A stretch of DNA of 64,000 bases from Corallococcus coralloides DSM 2259 (lineage in GTDB: Bacteria > Myxococcota > Myxococcia > Myxococcales > Myxococcaceae): NCBI RefSeq assembly GCF_000255295.1, contig NC_017030.1, positions 1,054,001 through 1,118,000 of the forward strand, in the 5' to 3' direction. The notes below the pieces were generated by a model that ran no database searches, was not told the origin of the DNA, and worked only from the letters and a program-made list of their open reading frames with translations. The position numbers and the translations under genes were made by a program. Positions 1 through 8,941 of the stretch are shown one piece after another (position 1 is the stretch's first letter; each line of letters opens with the position of its first letter).

Positions 1-1
1 G

Positions 2-3000
2 CTGTTGCGTGCGACGTGGATGCGGTTGAGCAAGGCGGAGAGCCGCCTCGCCCTGGTGATGCACCACCTCATCGTGGATGGCTTCACGATGGCGGCGTTC
101 CTCCAGGAGTTGCACCGGTTCTACCTGGCGGAGGCCCCTTCACTGCCGCCACTGCCGCTCCAGTACGGCGACGCCGCTGTCTGGCAACAGGGGGCCCGCT
201 ACCAGGAGGCCATCGCACCGCACCTGGACTGGTGGAAGCAGACGCTCGCGGGAGCTCCGCACCTGGAGCTGCCCACGCAGCATCTCCGCCCCCAGGTCCC
301 GAGCTTCCGCGGGGCCAGGCACGTCGTGCGAATCCCTGGCGACCTCCTGGAGTCCGTGAAGGCGCTGGGACGCGGAGAGGGCGCTTCGCTCTTCATGACG
401 ATGCTGTCCGTGTTCGGTGCGTTGCTGCATCGCTACTCCGGGGCGGAGGACCTCATCGTCGGAGGTGCCTTCTCCGGACGGAACCGCGAGGAGTCGCAGG
501 CCATCTCCGGACACTTCGTGAACCTGCTGCCGCTGCGGCTGCGCTTCTCCGAAGGGCAGACCATCCGGGGGCTGCTGGCGCAGGTGCGCCGCGTCTGCCT
601 GGATGCACTCGAACATCAGGACGCGCCGCTCGTGCGCATCGTGGAGGCGGTGAACCCGGCGCGCATCCCTGGCGCCAACCCGTTGTTCCAGGTGTCGTGC
701 ACGATGGAGCCACGCATCGCGGTGCCAGCGTCGGACTGGCGCGTGGAGCCCCACGACGTCGACACGGGGACGTCGAAGCTCGACCTCTCCATCGAACTGG
801 ATGAGCGGCCCGACGGCATGTCCGTGCGGTGGGAGTACGCGCTGGACGTCTTCGAGCCCTGGATGATCCACCAGCTGGGCCAGCACTTCGTGACGCTGCT
901 GCGCGAGGCCGCACAGGACCCGGAGCAACGGGTCGCGGCGTTGCCGCTGCTCTCGGAGGCGGAGCAGTCACAGGTGCTCGCCTGGGCTCACGGGCCCGTG
1001 AAGGACGTGTCGCACGCGGACTGTCTGCACCACCCGTTCGAAGCGCAGGTGGAGCGCACGCCGGACGCGCCGGCTCTCTTCTTCCAGGGACGGTCCATGA
1101 GCTACCGGACGCTGGACGCGGGGGCGAACCGGCTGGCCCATCACCTCATCTCCCAGGGCGTCCAACCTGGAGACTTCGTAGGCGTCTGTGTCCAGCGCTC
1201 CTTCGAATTGATCATCACCTTGTTGGGGACACTGAAGGCGGGCGCGGCCTACGTGCCGCTGGATCCCGCCTATCCCAGGGCACGGCTGGAGTTCACGGCA
1301 CGGGACGCGGGGCTGAGGCTCATCCTCGCGCAGGAGACGACGCTCGCGCTCATGGACGGTGCGGGCGTCCCGGTGGTCGCGCTGGAGCAGGTGCGCGGCG
1401 GTCCGGAGGGCACGCCACGGGTCCACGTCACCGGGGATGACCTCGCGTATGTCATCTACACCTCCGGTTCGACGGGGCAGCCCAAGGGTGTGTGCATCCG
1501 CCACCGGAGCGCAGTGCACCTGACGGAGACCGTGGCTTGGGACTTCGGCTTCGCACCGGGACAGCGCGTGGCGCAGTGCGCGCGGTACGGCTTTGACTTC
1601 TCCGTCGCGGAGATCTTCCCGACGCTCTCCTCCGGCGCCACGCTGTACCTCATGGGCCAGGAGGACCTGGCCGCCGGTGAGGAGCTGGCGGACTTCCTGG
1701 AGACCCATCGCATCCACACCGCGATGTTCACGCCGTCAGCACTGGCCTCCATGCCGTGGCGGGCGCTGCCGGACCTGAAGACGCTCGCGCTTGGAGGCGA
1801 GGAACTCCCCGCACGGCTCGTGGACACGTGGGCGCCGGGCCGCCGGTTCATCCAGGTCTATGGGCCCACCGAAGCCACGGTCTTCACGACGGCAGCGGAG
1901 TGCGTGGCCGGCGAGGGGCCGTATTCCATCGGCACACCCCTCTCGGGCTACGAGGTCTACCTGCTGGATGCAACCCTGACGCCCGTCCCCACGGGCGTGC
2001 GCGGCGCGCTCTACATCGGAGGCAAGGGGCTGGCGCACGGCTACCTGAACCGTCCCGAGCTCGACGCGGAGCGCTTCATCCCGCATCCCTTCAGCGCGGA
2101 GCCGGGAGCGCGCCTCTACAAGAGCGGAGACATCGCCAGTCATCGCCCGGACGGCGGCATCGACTTCCACGGGCGGTCCGACCGCCAGCTCAAGCTGCGC
2201 GGCTTCCGAATCGAGCTCGGCGAGATCGAGGCCGCGCTGCGCAAGCACCCCGATGTCCGGGACGCCGTGGTCGAGCCCCGGATGCTCGCGGGAGAGCGGC
2301 ACCTGGTGGGCTACGTCATCCCTCGGGATGCCGCGGTGACGCCTGAGTTCAAGGAGTCGCTGGGCGAAACACTTCCCCCGCACATGGTTCCCCGGGAGTG
2401 GGTGCTGCTGGAGGCGTTCCCGATGGGCCCTACGGGAAAGCTCGACCGTCACGCGCTGCCTTTGCCTTCCGTCAAAGCCCCGTCTGCTCCCGCGTCCACG
2501 GAGCGTGAGAAGGCCTTGGAGCGCATCTGGTGCCGGATTCTCGGCGTGGAACGCGTCGGCAGGCAGGAGGGCTTCTTCGACGCGGGCGGGAACTCGCTGC
2601 TGCTCACGCGGGTCCAGTCCGCGCTGGCCTCGGAGCTGGATATCCGCGTGAGCATGGCCACGCTGTTCCAGTTCCCGACCATTGAAGCCCTCGCGAGGCA
2701 CCTGGACGCGGACTCCACCGTGCAACCGGTGACGCCGGAGCCCGCGCGAAGCCCCGTGCGCTCCCCGGACCCCATCGCCATCATCGGCACCGCCGGGCGG
2801 TTCCCGGGAGCCCCCAGCGTCGAAGCGCTGTGGACGCTGCTGGTGGAGGGCCGTGAGGGCTTGTCCCGCTTCAGCCGGGAGACGCTGCTCGCCGCGGGCG
2901 AGGACCCCCAGCTCCTGGAGGATCCCTCCTACGTTCGTGCCTCCGGGCTGCTGGAGGACGTGGAGTCCTTCGACGCCGCCTTCTTCGGCTACAGCCCCCT

Positions 3001-6000
3001 GGACGCGCGGCTGATGGATCCGCAGCTCCGCATGTTCCTGGAGTGCGCCTGGGAGGCGCTCGAAGCGGCGGGCTACGACCCGAAGCGGTTGCCCGGCAAG
3101 GCGGGCCTGTTCGCGGGCTCGGGAGTGCCGCGCTATTGGTTGGATCAGGTGATGCCGCGCTTCCGTTCGCTGTCCGTGGCCTCGGAGGCGTACCGGTCCA
3201 TCCTGGGCAACCCGTGGCAGTTCCTCGCCACGGCGACGGCGTATCAGCTGGGCCTGCATGGGCCCGCGCTCACGGTGCAGACCGCCTGCTCCACGTCACT
3301 GGTGGCCGTGCACCTGGCCTGTCAGAGCCTGCGGGCGGGTGAATCCGACGTGGCCCTCGCGGGAGGCATCTCCCTCTTCGCGTCCGGTCCCTCTGGCTAC
3401 CTCCATGAGGCAGGCGGCATCACGTCCCCAGACGGGCACTGCCGTCCCTTCGACGCGAAGGGGCAGGGGACGGTGCCCTCCAGCGGGGTGGGCATCGTGG
3501 TGCTCAAGCGCCTGGAGGATGCGCTGCGGGATGGAGACTGCATCCATGCCGTCATCCGGGGCTCGGCCATCAACAACGATGGAGACGCCAAGGTCGGTTT
3601 CACCGCCCCGAGCGTGGAAGGCCAGCGCGATGTCATCACGCGAGCACACGCCGACGCGGGCGTGGCTGCTCGCGACATCACCTACGTCGAGGCCCACGGC
3701 ACGGCGACGCCGCTGGGCGACCCGCTGGAGGTCCAGGCGCTGCGGCTCGCCTTCGGAGCGCGTGAGGAGTCGGAGCCCGCGGTGGTCCTGGGGGCGCTCA
3801 AGAGCAACGTGGGGCACCTGGACTCGGCGGCCGGAGTAGCGGGGTTGATCAAGACGACGCTGGCCCTGGAGCACCGCTTCCTCCCGGGCACCGTCCACTT
3901 CGAGCGGCCCCATCCGGAAGCGGGCCTGGAGCATTCGCCCTTCGTCGTGAGTCGCGAAGGGCGGCCCTGGTCCCTGCCCGAAGGCTTCCCGCGTCTCGCG
4001 GGAGTCAGCTCGTTTGGCATTGGAGGAACGAACGCGCACGTCGTCCTGGAGGAAGCACGCCCCGAGCCCGCTGTCGCCGTGAGCCCGGCGGTGGAGGTGC
4101 TGGTGCTCTCGGCGCGAAGCGGGGAGGCACTGAGCGCGGCCTCGCGGCGGCTCGCGGATCATCTGGAACGGCATCCCGGGCAGTCCCTGGCGGACGTCGC
4201 GTACACGTTGCAGGAAGGGCGGACGGCGTTCGGATACCGGCGTGCCATCGCGTGCGAGACACCCGAGGAGGCCATCGCGAAGCTCCGGCGGGACGGACCC
4301 GTGCAGCCCGCTGCGTCCCCGCTGCCTGAAGTGTGCTTCCTGTTCCCAGGGACAGGAACGCAGGAGGCGGGCATGGGCGCGGCGTGGTACCGGCGCGCTC
4401 CGGCGTATCGCGAGGCCTTCGATGCATGCGCCGCGCTCTTCGGCCCGGAGCTGGAGCGCGAGCTTCGCGCCGCGCTGCTCACCGACGAGCGCGGAGCACA
4501 GGCGGAGGAAGCGCTTCGAGCACCCTCGCTGGGCATGGCCGCCATCTTCACGACGGAGTATGCGCTGTCGCGGCTGCTGGGCGCCTGGGGGCTCCATCCG
4601 ACGAGCCTCCTGGGCCACAGCCTGGGGGAATACGCCGCCGCATGTCTCTCCGGTGTCCTATCGCTGGAGCAGGCCGTGGCGCTGGTCGCGCTGCGCGGCC
4701 GTCTCTGCGACGCATTGCCGCCTTCCGGCATGCTGGCCGTGCCGCTGTCGGAGGGCGTGCTGACGCAGGAGCTGCCATCCGGGTTGTCCCTGGCCGCGGT
4801 CAACGGACCCGGGCAGTGCGTGGTGTCCGGGGCGCTGGAGGCGTTGGAGGACTTCGCCGCGCGGCTGCGGGAGCAGGGCGTGAGGACGAAGCGGCTGCCG
4901 AACGCGAGCGGGTTCCACTCCGCGCTCGTGGAGCCCGCGATGCAGCCGCTCACGGATCTGGCCAGGTCGATGCGTCCGAAGTCCCCGGCGGTTCCCCTCC
5001 TCTCCAACGTCACGGGCACCTGGCTGACCGCGGACGATGCGCACGACCGTACGTACTGGGCCCGTCACCTGCGGCACACGGTCCGGTTCTCCCAGGGGCT
5101 GGAGCTGCTGCTGGAGGACCGTGAGCGGATCTTCGTGGAGGTGGGACCGGGACAGACGCTCTCCACGTTGACGCTGCTGAACCCCCGGGTCGGGCGGGAG
5201 CGGCTTGTGCTGCCCACGGGACGGCGTCATCCACCGGAGAGTGACGAACAGGTCCTGCTCCATGCCGTGGGACAGCTCTGGTCCGCGGGCCTCCCCGTGG
5301 ACTGGAGCGCGGTGCGCGGAGGCGGGCCGCGCAGACGCGTCGTGCTGCCGACGTATCCCTTCGAGCGCAAGCGGTACTCCCTGGCGGAGAAGACGCCCCG
5401 GCTGCCGAGGCCTGAAGTCACGACCGCGCCCCGGCCGCTCAGCCGTGAAGAGGTCCGTGCCTCCATGGAAGCCCTCTGGAAGGAGCTGCTCGGCGTGGAC
5501 ACGCTGACGCCGGACAGCCACTTCTTCGAGCTGGGCGGCACGTCGCTCCTGGTCGTGCAGCTCAACCGCGAGCTCAAGACGCGGCTGTCGGTCAGCCTGT
5601 CGCTGCACGCGGTGCTGGAGCACCCGACGCTGGGGGAATGGGTGCGCGCGGTCCAGGACGAGCTGGAGCGGACGGGGAGGCCACTCACCACGGCGGCTCC
5701 GCTCCGGGTGGAGCTCCAGAAGGGACGGCACGGACGGGCGCCGCTCTTCCTGGTGCAGCCCATTGGAGGCACCGTCTACACGTACCTGCCACTGGCGAAG
5801 CAGCTGGGCGCGGACACACCGGTCCACGCGTTCCGCGCGTCGGGGCTGGAGCCCGGCGAGGTGCTCTACCGCGACGTGCCGGCGATGGCGCGCGCGTACG
5901 TGGACGAGCTGCTGGCCTTCCAGTCCCAGGGCCCCTTCTGGCTGGGCGGCCACTCCTCGGGAGGCGTCATCGCGTACGAGATGGCGGCCGAGCTGCTGAA

Positions 6001-6460
6001 GCGGGGCCACTCCGTGGCGGGCGTCATCCAGATCGACACGGTGACGGTGGACGACTCGCGCAGGCTGAACATCCGGAGCGTGGGAGACGTGCTCCAGCTC
6101 ATCGACGCGTTCCAGGAGATCTCCCCGCGCGCGGCGGAGGGGCTGCGGACGGCGATGGAGCTCGACACGCGGCTGCGCGACGTGGTGCTCGCCACCAACG
6201 AAGCCATCGCCGCATACGCGCCGGGACGTCATGCGGTGCCGCTCGTGTACCTGCGGGCCACGGAGCGGGACGCGGTGCTGGATTCACGCGCGGCGGCCTG
6301 GTGGACGGCGCTGACGACCGCGTCGTTCCAGATTCACGACGTGCAAGGCAACCACTTCACCATCATGGAGGCGCCCCATGTGGTGGACCTGGCGCGGCTC
6401 ATCCAGGAGCAGCTGACCTCGGGAAGGGAAGGGGAGCGCGATGACCTCGACGCGGGATGA
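2..6460 (+). CDS. Hybrid NRPS-PKS megasynthase, 3' part (C-A-PCP-KS-AT-ACP-TE)
   Basis: Terminal part of a modular synthase; the gene is open at the left edge, so the true start lies outside the window. Residues are numbered from nt 5. The end of a condensation domain carries HHLIVDG at about residue 20. An adenylation domain (about 345-830) has the TSGSTG loop near 485 and ends with the PTGKLDR lysine motif. A carrier domain follows with its serine in GGNSL near 863. The ketosynthase (about 925-1350) keeps its active Cys near 1095 (TACSTS) and the EAHGT and SNVGH histidines. The acyltransferase has GHSLGE with Ser near 1539 and a GFHS motif, which favours malonyl-CoA. A second carrier has its serine near 1847, and the thioesterase has GGHSSGG with Ser near 1984. 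There is no KR, DH or ER, so the malonate-derived unit should stay a beta-ketone before TE release. By eye the A-domain pocket begins D-F-A-F, which matches no specificity code I am sure of. Confidence 0.95.
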   Translation: MLRATWMRLSKAESRLALVMHHLIVDGFTMAAFLQELHRFYLAEAPSLPPLPLQYGDAAVWQQGARYQEAIAPHLDWWKQTLAGAPHLELPTQHLRPQVPSFRGARHVVRIPGDLLESVKALGRGEGASLFMTMLSVFGALLHRYSGAEDLIVGGAFSGRNREESQAISGHFVNLLPLRLRFSEGQTIRGLLAQVRRVCLDALEHQDAPLVRIVEAVNPARIPGANPLFQVSCTMEPRIAVPASDWRVEPHDVDTGTSKLDLSIELDERPDGMSVRWEYALDVFEPWMIHQLGQHFVTLLREAAQDPEQRVAALPLLSEAEQSQVLAWAHGPVKDVSHADCLHHPFEAQVERTPDAPALFFQGRSMSYRTLDAGANRLAHHLISQGVQPGDFVGVCVQRSFELIITLLGTLKAGAAYVPLDPAYPRARLEFTARDAGLRLILAQETTLALMDGAGVPVVALEQVRGGPEGTPRVHVTGDDLAYVIYTSGSTGQPKGVCIRHRSAVHLTETVAWDFGFAPGQRVAQCARYGFDFSVAEIFPTLSSGATLYLMGQEDLAAGEELADFLETHRIHTAMFTPSALASMPWRALPDLKTLALGGEELPARLVDTWAPGRRFIQVYGPTEATVFTTAAECVAGEGPYSIGTPLSGYEVYLLDATLTPVPTGVRGALYIGGKGLAHGYLNRPELDAERFIPHPFSAEPGARLYKSGDIASHRPDGGIDFHGRSDRQLKLRGFRIELGEIEAALRKHPDVRDAVVEPRMLAGERHLVGYVIPRDAAVTPEFKESLGETLPPHMVPREWVLLEAFPMGPTGKLDRHALPLPSVKAPSAPASTEREKALERIWCRILGVERVGRQEGFFDAGGNSLLLTRVQSALASELDIRVSMATLFQFPTIEALARHLDADSTVQPVTPEPARSPVRSPDPIAIIGTAGRFPGAPSVEALWTLLVEGREGLSRFSRETLLAAGEDPQLLEDPSYVRASGLLEDVESFDAAFFGYSPLDARLMDPQLRMFLECAWEALEAAGYDPKRLPGKAGLFAGSGVPRYWLDQVMPRFRSLSVASEAYRSILGNPWQFLATATAYQLGLHGPALTVQTACSTSLVAVHLACQSLRAGESDVALAGGISLFASGPSGYLHEAGGITSPDGHCRPFDAKGQGTVPSSGVGIVVLKRLEDALRDGDCIHAVIRGSAINNDGDAKVGFTAPSVEGQRDVITRAHADAGVAARDITYVEAHGTATPLGDPLEVQALRLAFGAREESEPAVVLGALKSNVGHLDSAAGVAGLIKTTLALEHRFLPGTVHFERPHPEAGLEHSPFVVSREGRPWSLPEGFPRLAGVSSFGIGGTNAHVVLEEARPEPAVAVSPAVEVLVLSARSGEALSAASRRLADHLERHPGQSLADVAYTLQEGRTAFGYRRAIACETPEEAIAKLRRDGPVQPAASPLPEVCFLFPGTGTQEAGMGAAWYRRAPAYREAFDACAALFGPELERELRAALLTDERGAQAEEALRAPSLGMAAIFTTEYALSRLLGAWGLHPTSLLGHSLGEYAAACLSGVLSLEQAVALVALRGRLCDALPPSGMLAVPLSEGVLTQELPSGLSLAAVNGPGQCVVSGALEALEDFAARLREQGVRTKRLPNASGFHSALVEPAMQPLTDLARSMRPKSPAVPLLSNVTGTWLTADDAHDRTYWARHLRHTVRFSQGLELLLEDRERIFVEVGPGQTLSTLTLLNPRVGRERLVLPTGRRHPPESDEQVLLHAVGQLWSAGLPVDWSAVRGGGPRRRVVLPTYPFERKRYSLAEKTPRLPRPEVTTAPRPLSREEVRASMEALWKELLGVDTLTPDSHFFELGGTSLLVVQLNRELKTRLSVSLSLHAVLEHPTLGEWVRAVQDELERTGRPLTTAAPLRVELQKGRHGRAPLFLVQPIGGTVYTYLPLAKQLGADTPVHAFRASGLEPGEVLYRDVPAMARAYVDELLAFQSQGPFWLGGHSSGGVIAYEMAAELLKRGHSVAGVIQIDTVTVDDSRRLNIRSVGDVLQLIDAFQEISPRAAEGLRTAMELDTRLRDVVLATNEAIAAYAPGRHAVPLVYLRATERDAVLDSRAAAWWTALTTASFQIHDVQGNHFTIMEAPHVVDLARLIQEQLTSGREGERDDLDAG

Positions 6461-6890
6461 GTGGAAGACGGAGCTCTCCCGGCGCTTCGCCGCGTTCGTG
6501 GAGGCCTACGAGCGCGGGAGCCTGGAAGCCCTGTCCGAGCTGTTCTGGCACGACGACGACATCGTGGTCGTGGGCACTCACTCCAACCTCCACTTCATCG
6601 GCTGGGCGCAGGTGGAGCACTCCTTCCGCACCCAGTTCGCGAACCTGCGCGACATCCGCGTGACGCTGCGCTCGGAGCAGCTCTGGCACTGCGGCGCGCC
6701 GCCCTCCACGATGGCCTGCCTCACGGTGCCCTCGATGGACATCGCCCTGGTCGCGAGCGGCAAGCCCGTCACGTTCGAGGGCATTCGCGTGGCCTGCGCC
6801 TTCGAACGCCGGGACACGGAGTGGCGGATGGTCCAGATGCACTGGTCGCTTCCTCGCTCGGAGGTGCTGGTGGACCACGAGTACCGCTGA
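6441..6890 (+). CDS. NTF2/SnoaL-like protein coupled to the megasynthase
   Basis: A 149-residue protein that looks like a cone-shaped NTF2/SnoaL fold: an N-terminal helix, an acidic HDDD stretch near residues 37-40, then alternating strands ending in a WRMVQMHWS-type strand. The start overlaps the synthase stop by 20 bp and has a strong purine-rich ribosome site directly upstream, so the two are probably translated together. Family members range from steroid isomerase-like and polyketide cyclases to calcium/calmodulin-kinase association domains. A role in tailoring or cyclising the product is an inference from position only. I see no signal peptide or catalytic motif that fixes the reaction. 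Confidence 0.75.
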   Translation: MTSTRDEWKTELSRRFAAFVEAYERGSLEALSELFWHDDDIVVVGTHSNLHFIGWAQVEHSFRTQFANLRDIRVTLRSEQLWHCGAPPSTMACLTVPSMDIALVASGKPVTFEGIRVACAFERRDTEWRMVQMHWSLPRSEVLVDHEYR

Positions 6891-7124
6891 TCACCCCGGA
6901 GGCAGCGGCGAGCGTCGAGGCGTGCCCAGCAACTCCAGCGTGCGCAGCGCCACGTCCGCCAGGGTGGACGAGCACGGCATGCAGCCTCCGCCGCAGCAGG
7001 GGGCCCAGTCGCCCTCCGGGTCCCGCAGCAGCGGATACACGCAGCTCCGCAGGGACTGGGGCAGTCCCGCGTCGTCGCAAGCCTCACGCAGCGCTGCCTG
7101 CACGGTGGCATCCTTCACGTCCAT
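6891..7124 (-). CDS. Small Cys-rich protein of unknown function
   Basis: A 77-residue reading frame convergent with the NTF2-like gene. Upstream of its ATG there is an AGGAAG ribosome site at a workable distance. The sequence has an N-terminal helix with one Cys, then a compact CCGGGCMPC cluster in the middle that could bind a metal or cluster, then a leucine-rich helix. It lacks a signal peptide or membrane segment. I do not recognise a family. The clustered cysteines and good ribosome site argue that it is real rather than a shadow ORF. Confidence 0.55.
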   Translation of the reverse strand: MDVKDATVQAALREACDDAGLPQSLRSCVYPLLRDPEGDWAPCCGGGCMPCSSTLADVALRTLELLGTPRRSPLPPG

Positions 7125-7165
7125 CGCTTCAGCTTCCTAACCGACACCCGGAAGGAAGGCAGCCC

Positions 7166-8257
7166 ATGCGCACGGCATCGTTCATCCGTCAGGTCCTCAT
7201 GGTGCTCCTCGCCTGCGCATGCACGAGGCCGCCCCCGTCCTCCCGCACGCCCGCGGACGACCCCACGCTGCGCCTCATGGACACCTTGCGTGCGCACGCA
7301 CGGACGCACGCTCCCGTGTGCTCTCCAGACGCGGCGCTGCTTCGGCCCGGAGGCGGCATTGACCTGGAGCGCCTCCGCGCCGCCGGCCACCCGGTCATCG
7401 TCTGGACCGTGAACGATCTGCCCACGATGCAGGCCCTGCTCCGGCGCGGCGTGGACGGCATCATCAGCGACCGGCCGGACCTCCTGATGCAGGCGGTGCG
7501 CGACTTCGACGCCAACGGCGACGGCACCCCCGGGGACCTGCTGGACGCGGACGGGCTCATCGACCCGAAGCGCTTCGATGCGCAGGGCCACCGGGGCGCG
7601 CGGAACCTGCGGCCGGAGAACACGCTGCCCTCGTTCGAGGCCGCGCTCGACCACCGGATGACCACGCTGGAGCTGGACACCGTCCTCACCGCCGACGGCG
7701 TCCCCGTGCTCTCCCACGACCCGGACCTGTCCCCCACGAAGTGCCGCCACGCGGATGGAAGCCCGCTGCCCGCTCCCGTCCCCATCGCGACCCTCACCGT
7801 CGCGAAGCTCCAGGCGACCTTCGTCTGCGACCGGCTCCTGAAAGACCGGCCTGACCAGACGAACGACCGCGCCCTCTCTCCAGAAGCCGTCGCGTTCGCT
7901 GCCCGCGCCGGACTCCCGGGCCCCTACACCGTTCCCACCCTGAGTCAGGTGTTCGCCTTCGCGGCGGACCAGGCGGACCCCACCCATGAGGCCCGCGACC
8001 CGCTCCGCGCCCGGAACGCCCGCCGTGTCCGCTTCAACGTGGAGCTCAAACGGACATCAGAGAAGACAGGCATCGCTCCAGCCCACGGCGACGCGGTCGC
8101 CCAGGTCATCCAGGAAGCAGGGCTCGCACGGAGGGTGGACGTGCAGTCCTTCGACCTGCGCGCCGTGCGCTCCATGCAGGACCGTCACCCGGAGCTGCGC
8201 GCCGTTCTCCTCCTGGAGACGCGTCCCACCGCCGCCGACGTGAAGGCGGCTGAGTAG
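7166..8257 (+). CDS. Glycerophosphodiester phosphodiesterase-like lipoprotein with permuted domain order
   Basis: A 363-residue GDPD-family protein with an N-terminal hydrophobic segment ending in LLAC, so probably a lipoprotein; GGAAGG precedes the ATG. The family hydrolyses glycerophosphodiesters to glycerol-3-phosphate plus an alcohol. The layout is odd. The part that normally closes the TIM barrel comes first: WTVND at about 80-84 and GVDGIISDRPD at 95-105. Then comes an Asp/Gly-rich linker (about 115-134), and only then the normal beginning: HRGAR at 142-146, PENT, ELD at 169-171 and SHD near 183-185. The protein stops just after the VQSFD strand. All catalytic motifs are present, but in circularly permuted order. 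Either it is a true permuted enzyme or the remnant of two tandem domains that lost opposite halves. Confidence 0.85.
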   Translation: MRTASFIRQVLMVLLACACTRPPPSSRTPADDPTLRLMDTLRAHARTHAPVCSPDAALLRPGGGIDLERLRAAGHPVIVWTVNDLPTMQALLRRGVDGIISDRPDLLMQAVRDFDANGDGTPGDLLDADGLIDPKRFDAQGHRGARNLRPENTLPSFEAALDHRMTTLELDTVLTADGVPVLSHDPDLSPTKCRHADGSPLPAPVPIATLTVAKLQATFVCDRLLKDRPDQTNDRALSPEAVAFAARAGLPGPYTVPTLSQVFAFAADQADPTHEARDPLRARNARRVRFNVELKRTSEKTGIAPAHGDAVAQVIQEAGLARRVDVQSFDLRAVRSMQDRHPELRAVLLLETRPTAADVKAAE

Positions 8258-8290
8258 CCAGACGGTCCATTCCCCGGCCGGGAAATCACG

Positions 8291-8326
8291 GATTTAGTCA
8301 GGCGACGAATCATCTTGCGCTAAATC
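8291..8326. promoter_or_regulatory. Inverted repeat upstream of the MarR gene, candidate operator
   Basis: GATTTAG (8291-8297) and CTAAATC (8320-8326) are perfect 7-bp inverted arms in an AT-rich patch about 60 bp upstream of the MarR-type start. The arm centres are 29 bp apart, roughly three helical turns. Autoregulation by the adjacent MarR protein is inferred. Confidence 0.4.
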
Positions 8327-8386
8327 GTTAGGGGCCTTACTAGATGCCCCGTCTTGATCCCTTCCCGTCCCAGAAACGCCACGCCG

Positions 8387-8893
8387 ATGAAGCTCGTGCC
8401 CCGGTACGAGCGGCTGAAGCAGATGGCTCAGCGCTTCCCCACGCTCGACCCCAGCGCCATCGAGACGTGTCTGACGATGCTACGTCTCTCCAATGAGCTG
8501 ACCGAAGCCTACGAAGCGCACTTCGCACGGCACGGCGTGTCCCACGGACGCTTCGTCGTGCTGGTGCAGCTGTTCGCGGCGGAGGACGCGGGGGAGAGCC
8601 TGCGTCCCGCGGACCTCGCGGAGCTGGCGAGCTGCAGCCGCGCGACCATCACCGGCCTGTTGGACACGCTGGAGAAGGACGGCTTCATCTCCCGCGTGGA
8701 TCACCCCGAGGACCGGCGCATGTACTCCGTGCACCTCACCTCGAAGGGCCGCGAGTTCATCCTGGGAATGATGCCCGACCACTACCGCCGCATCGCCGCG
8801 CTCATGGCTCCCTTGAGCCTGGATGAGCGGGACACGCTTCGCGCCCTGCTCGCCAAGGTGTCCTCCGGCATCCCCGCCCTGCGGGACCCCTGA
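8387..8893 (+). CDS. MarR-family transcriptional regulator
   Basis: A 168-residue winged-helix regulator. The N-terminal dimerisation helices are followed by a helix-turn-helix (ADLAELASCSRATITGLL) and the wing signature HPEDRRMYSVHLTSKG. I chose the ATG at 8387 because the longer frame starts at a TTG and has no better ribosome site. It lies about 50 bp upstream of an EmrA/EmrB-type pump and in the same direction, the usual arrangement for a repressor released by the drug or phenolic compound that the pump exports. The inverted repeat at 8291-8326 may be its operator. With a biosynthetic gene next door the pump may protect against the cell's own product, but that link is inferred. Confidence 0.9.
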   Translation: MKLVPRYERLKQMAQRFPTLDPSAIETCLTMLRLSNELTEAYEAHFARHGVSHGRFVVLVQLFAAEDAGESLRPADLAELASCSRATITGLLDTLEKDGFISRVDHPEDRRMYSVHLTSKGREFILGMMPDHYRRIAALMAPLSLDERDTLRALLAKVSSGIPALRDP

Positions 8894-8941
8894 GCAGCCC
8901 CTTCCCACACCCCTTCTTCAACGCCGTACCGAGCAACAACC

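Noticed and set aside
5-7. TTG as the start of the megasynthase
   Set aside because: The frame is open to the left edge and the first residues are already inside a condensation domain; the gene begins outside the window.
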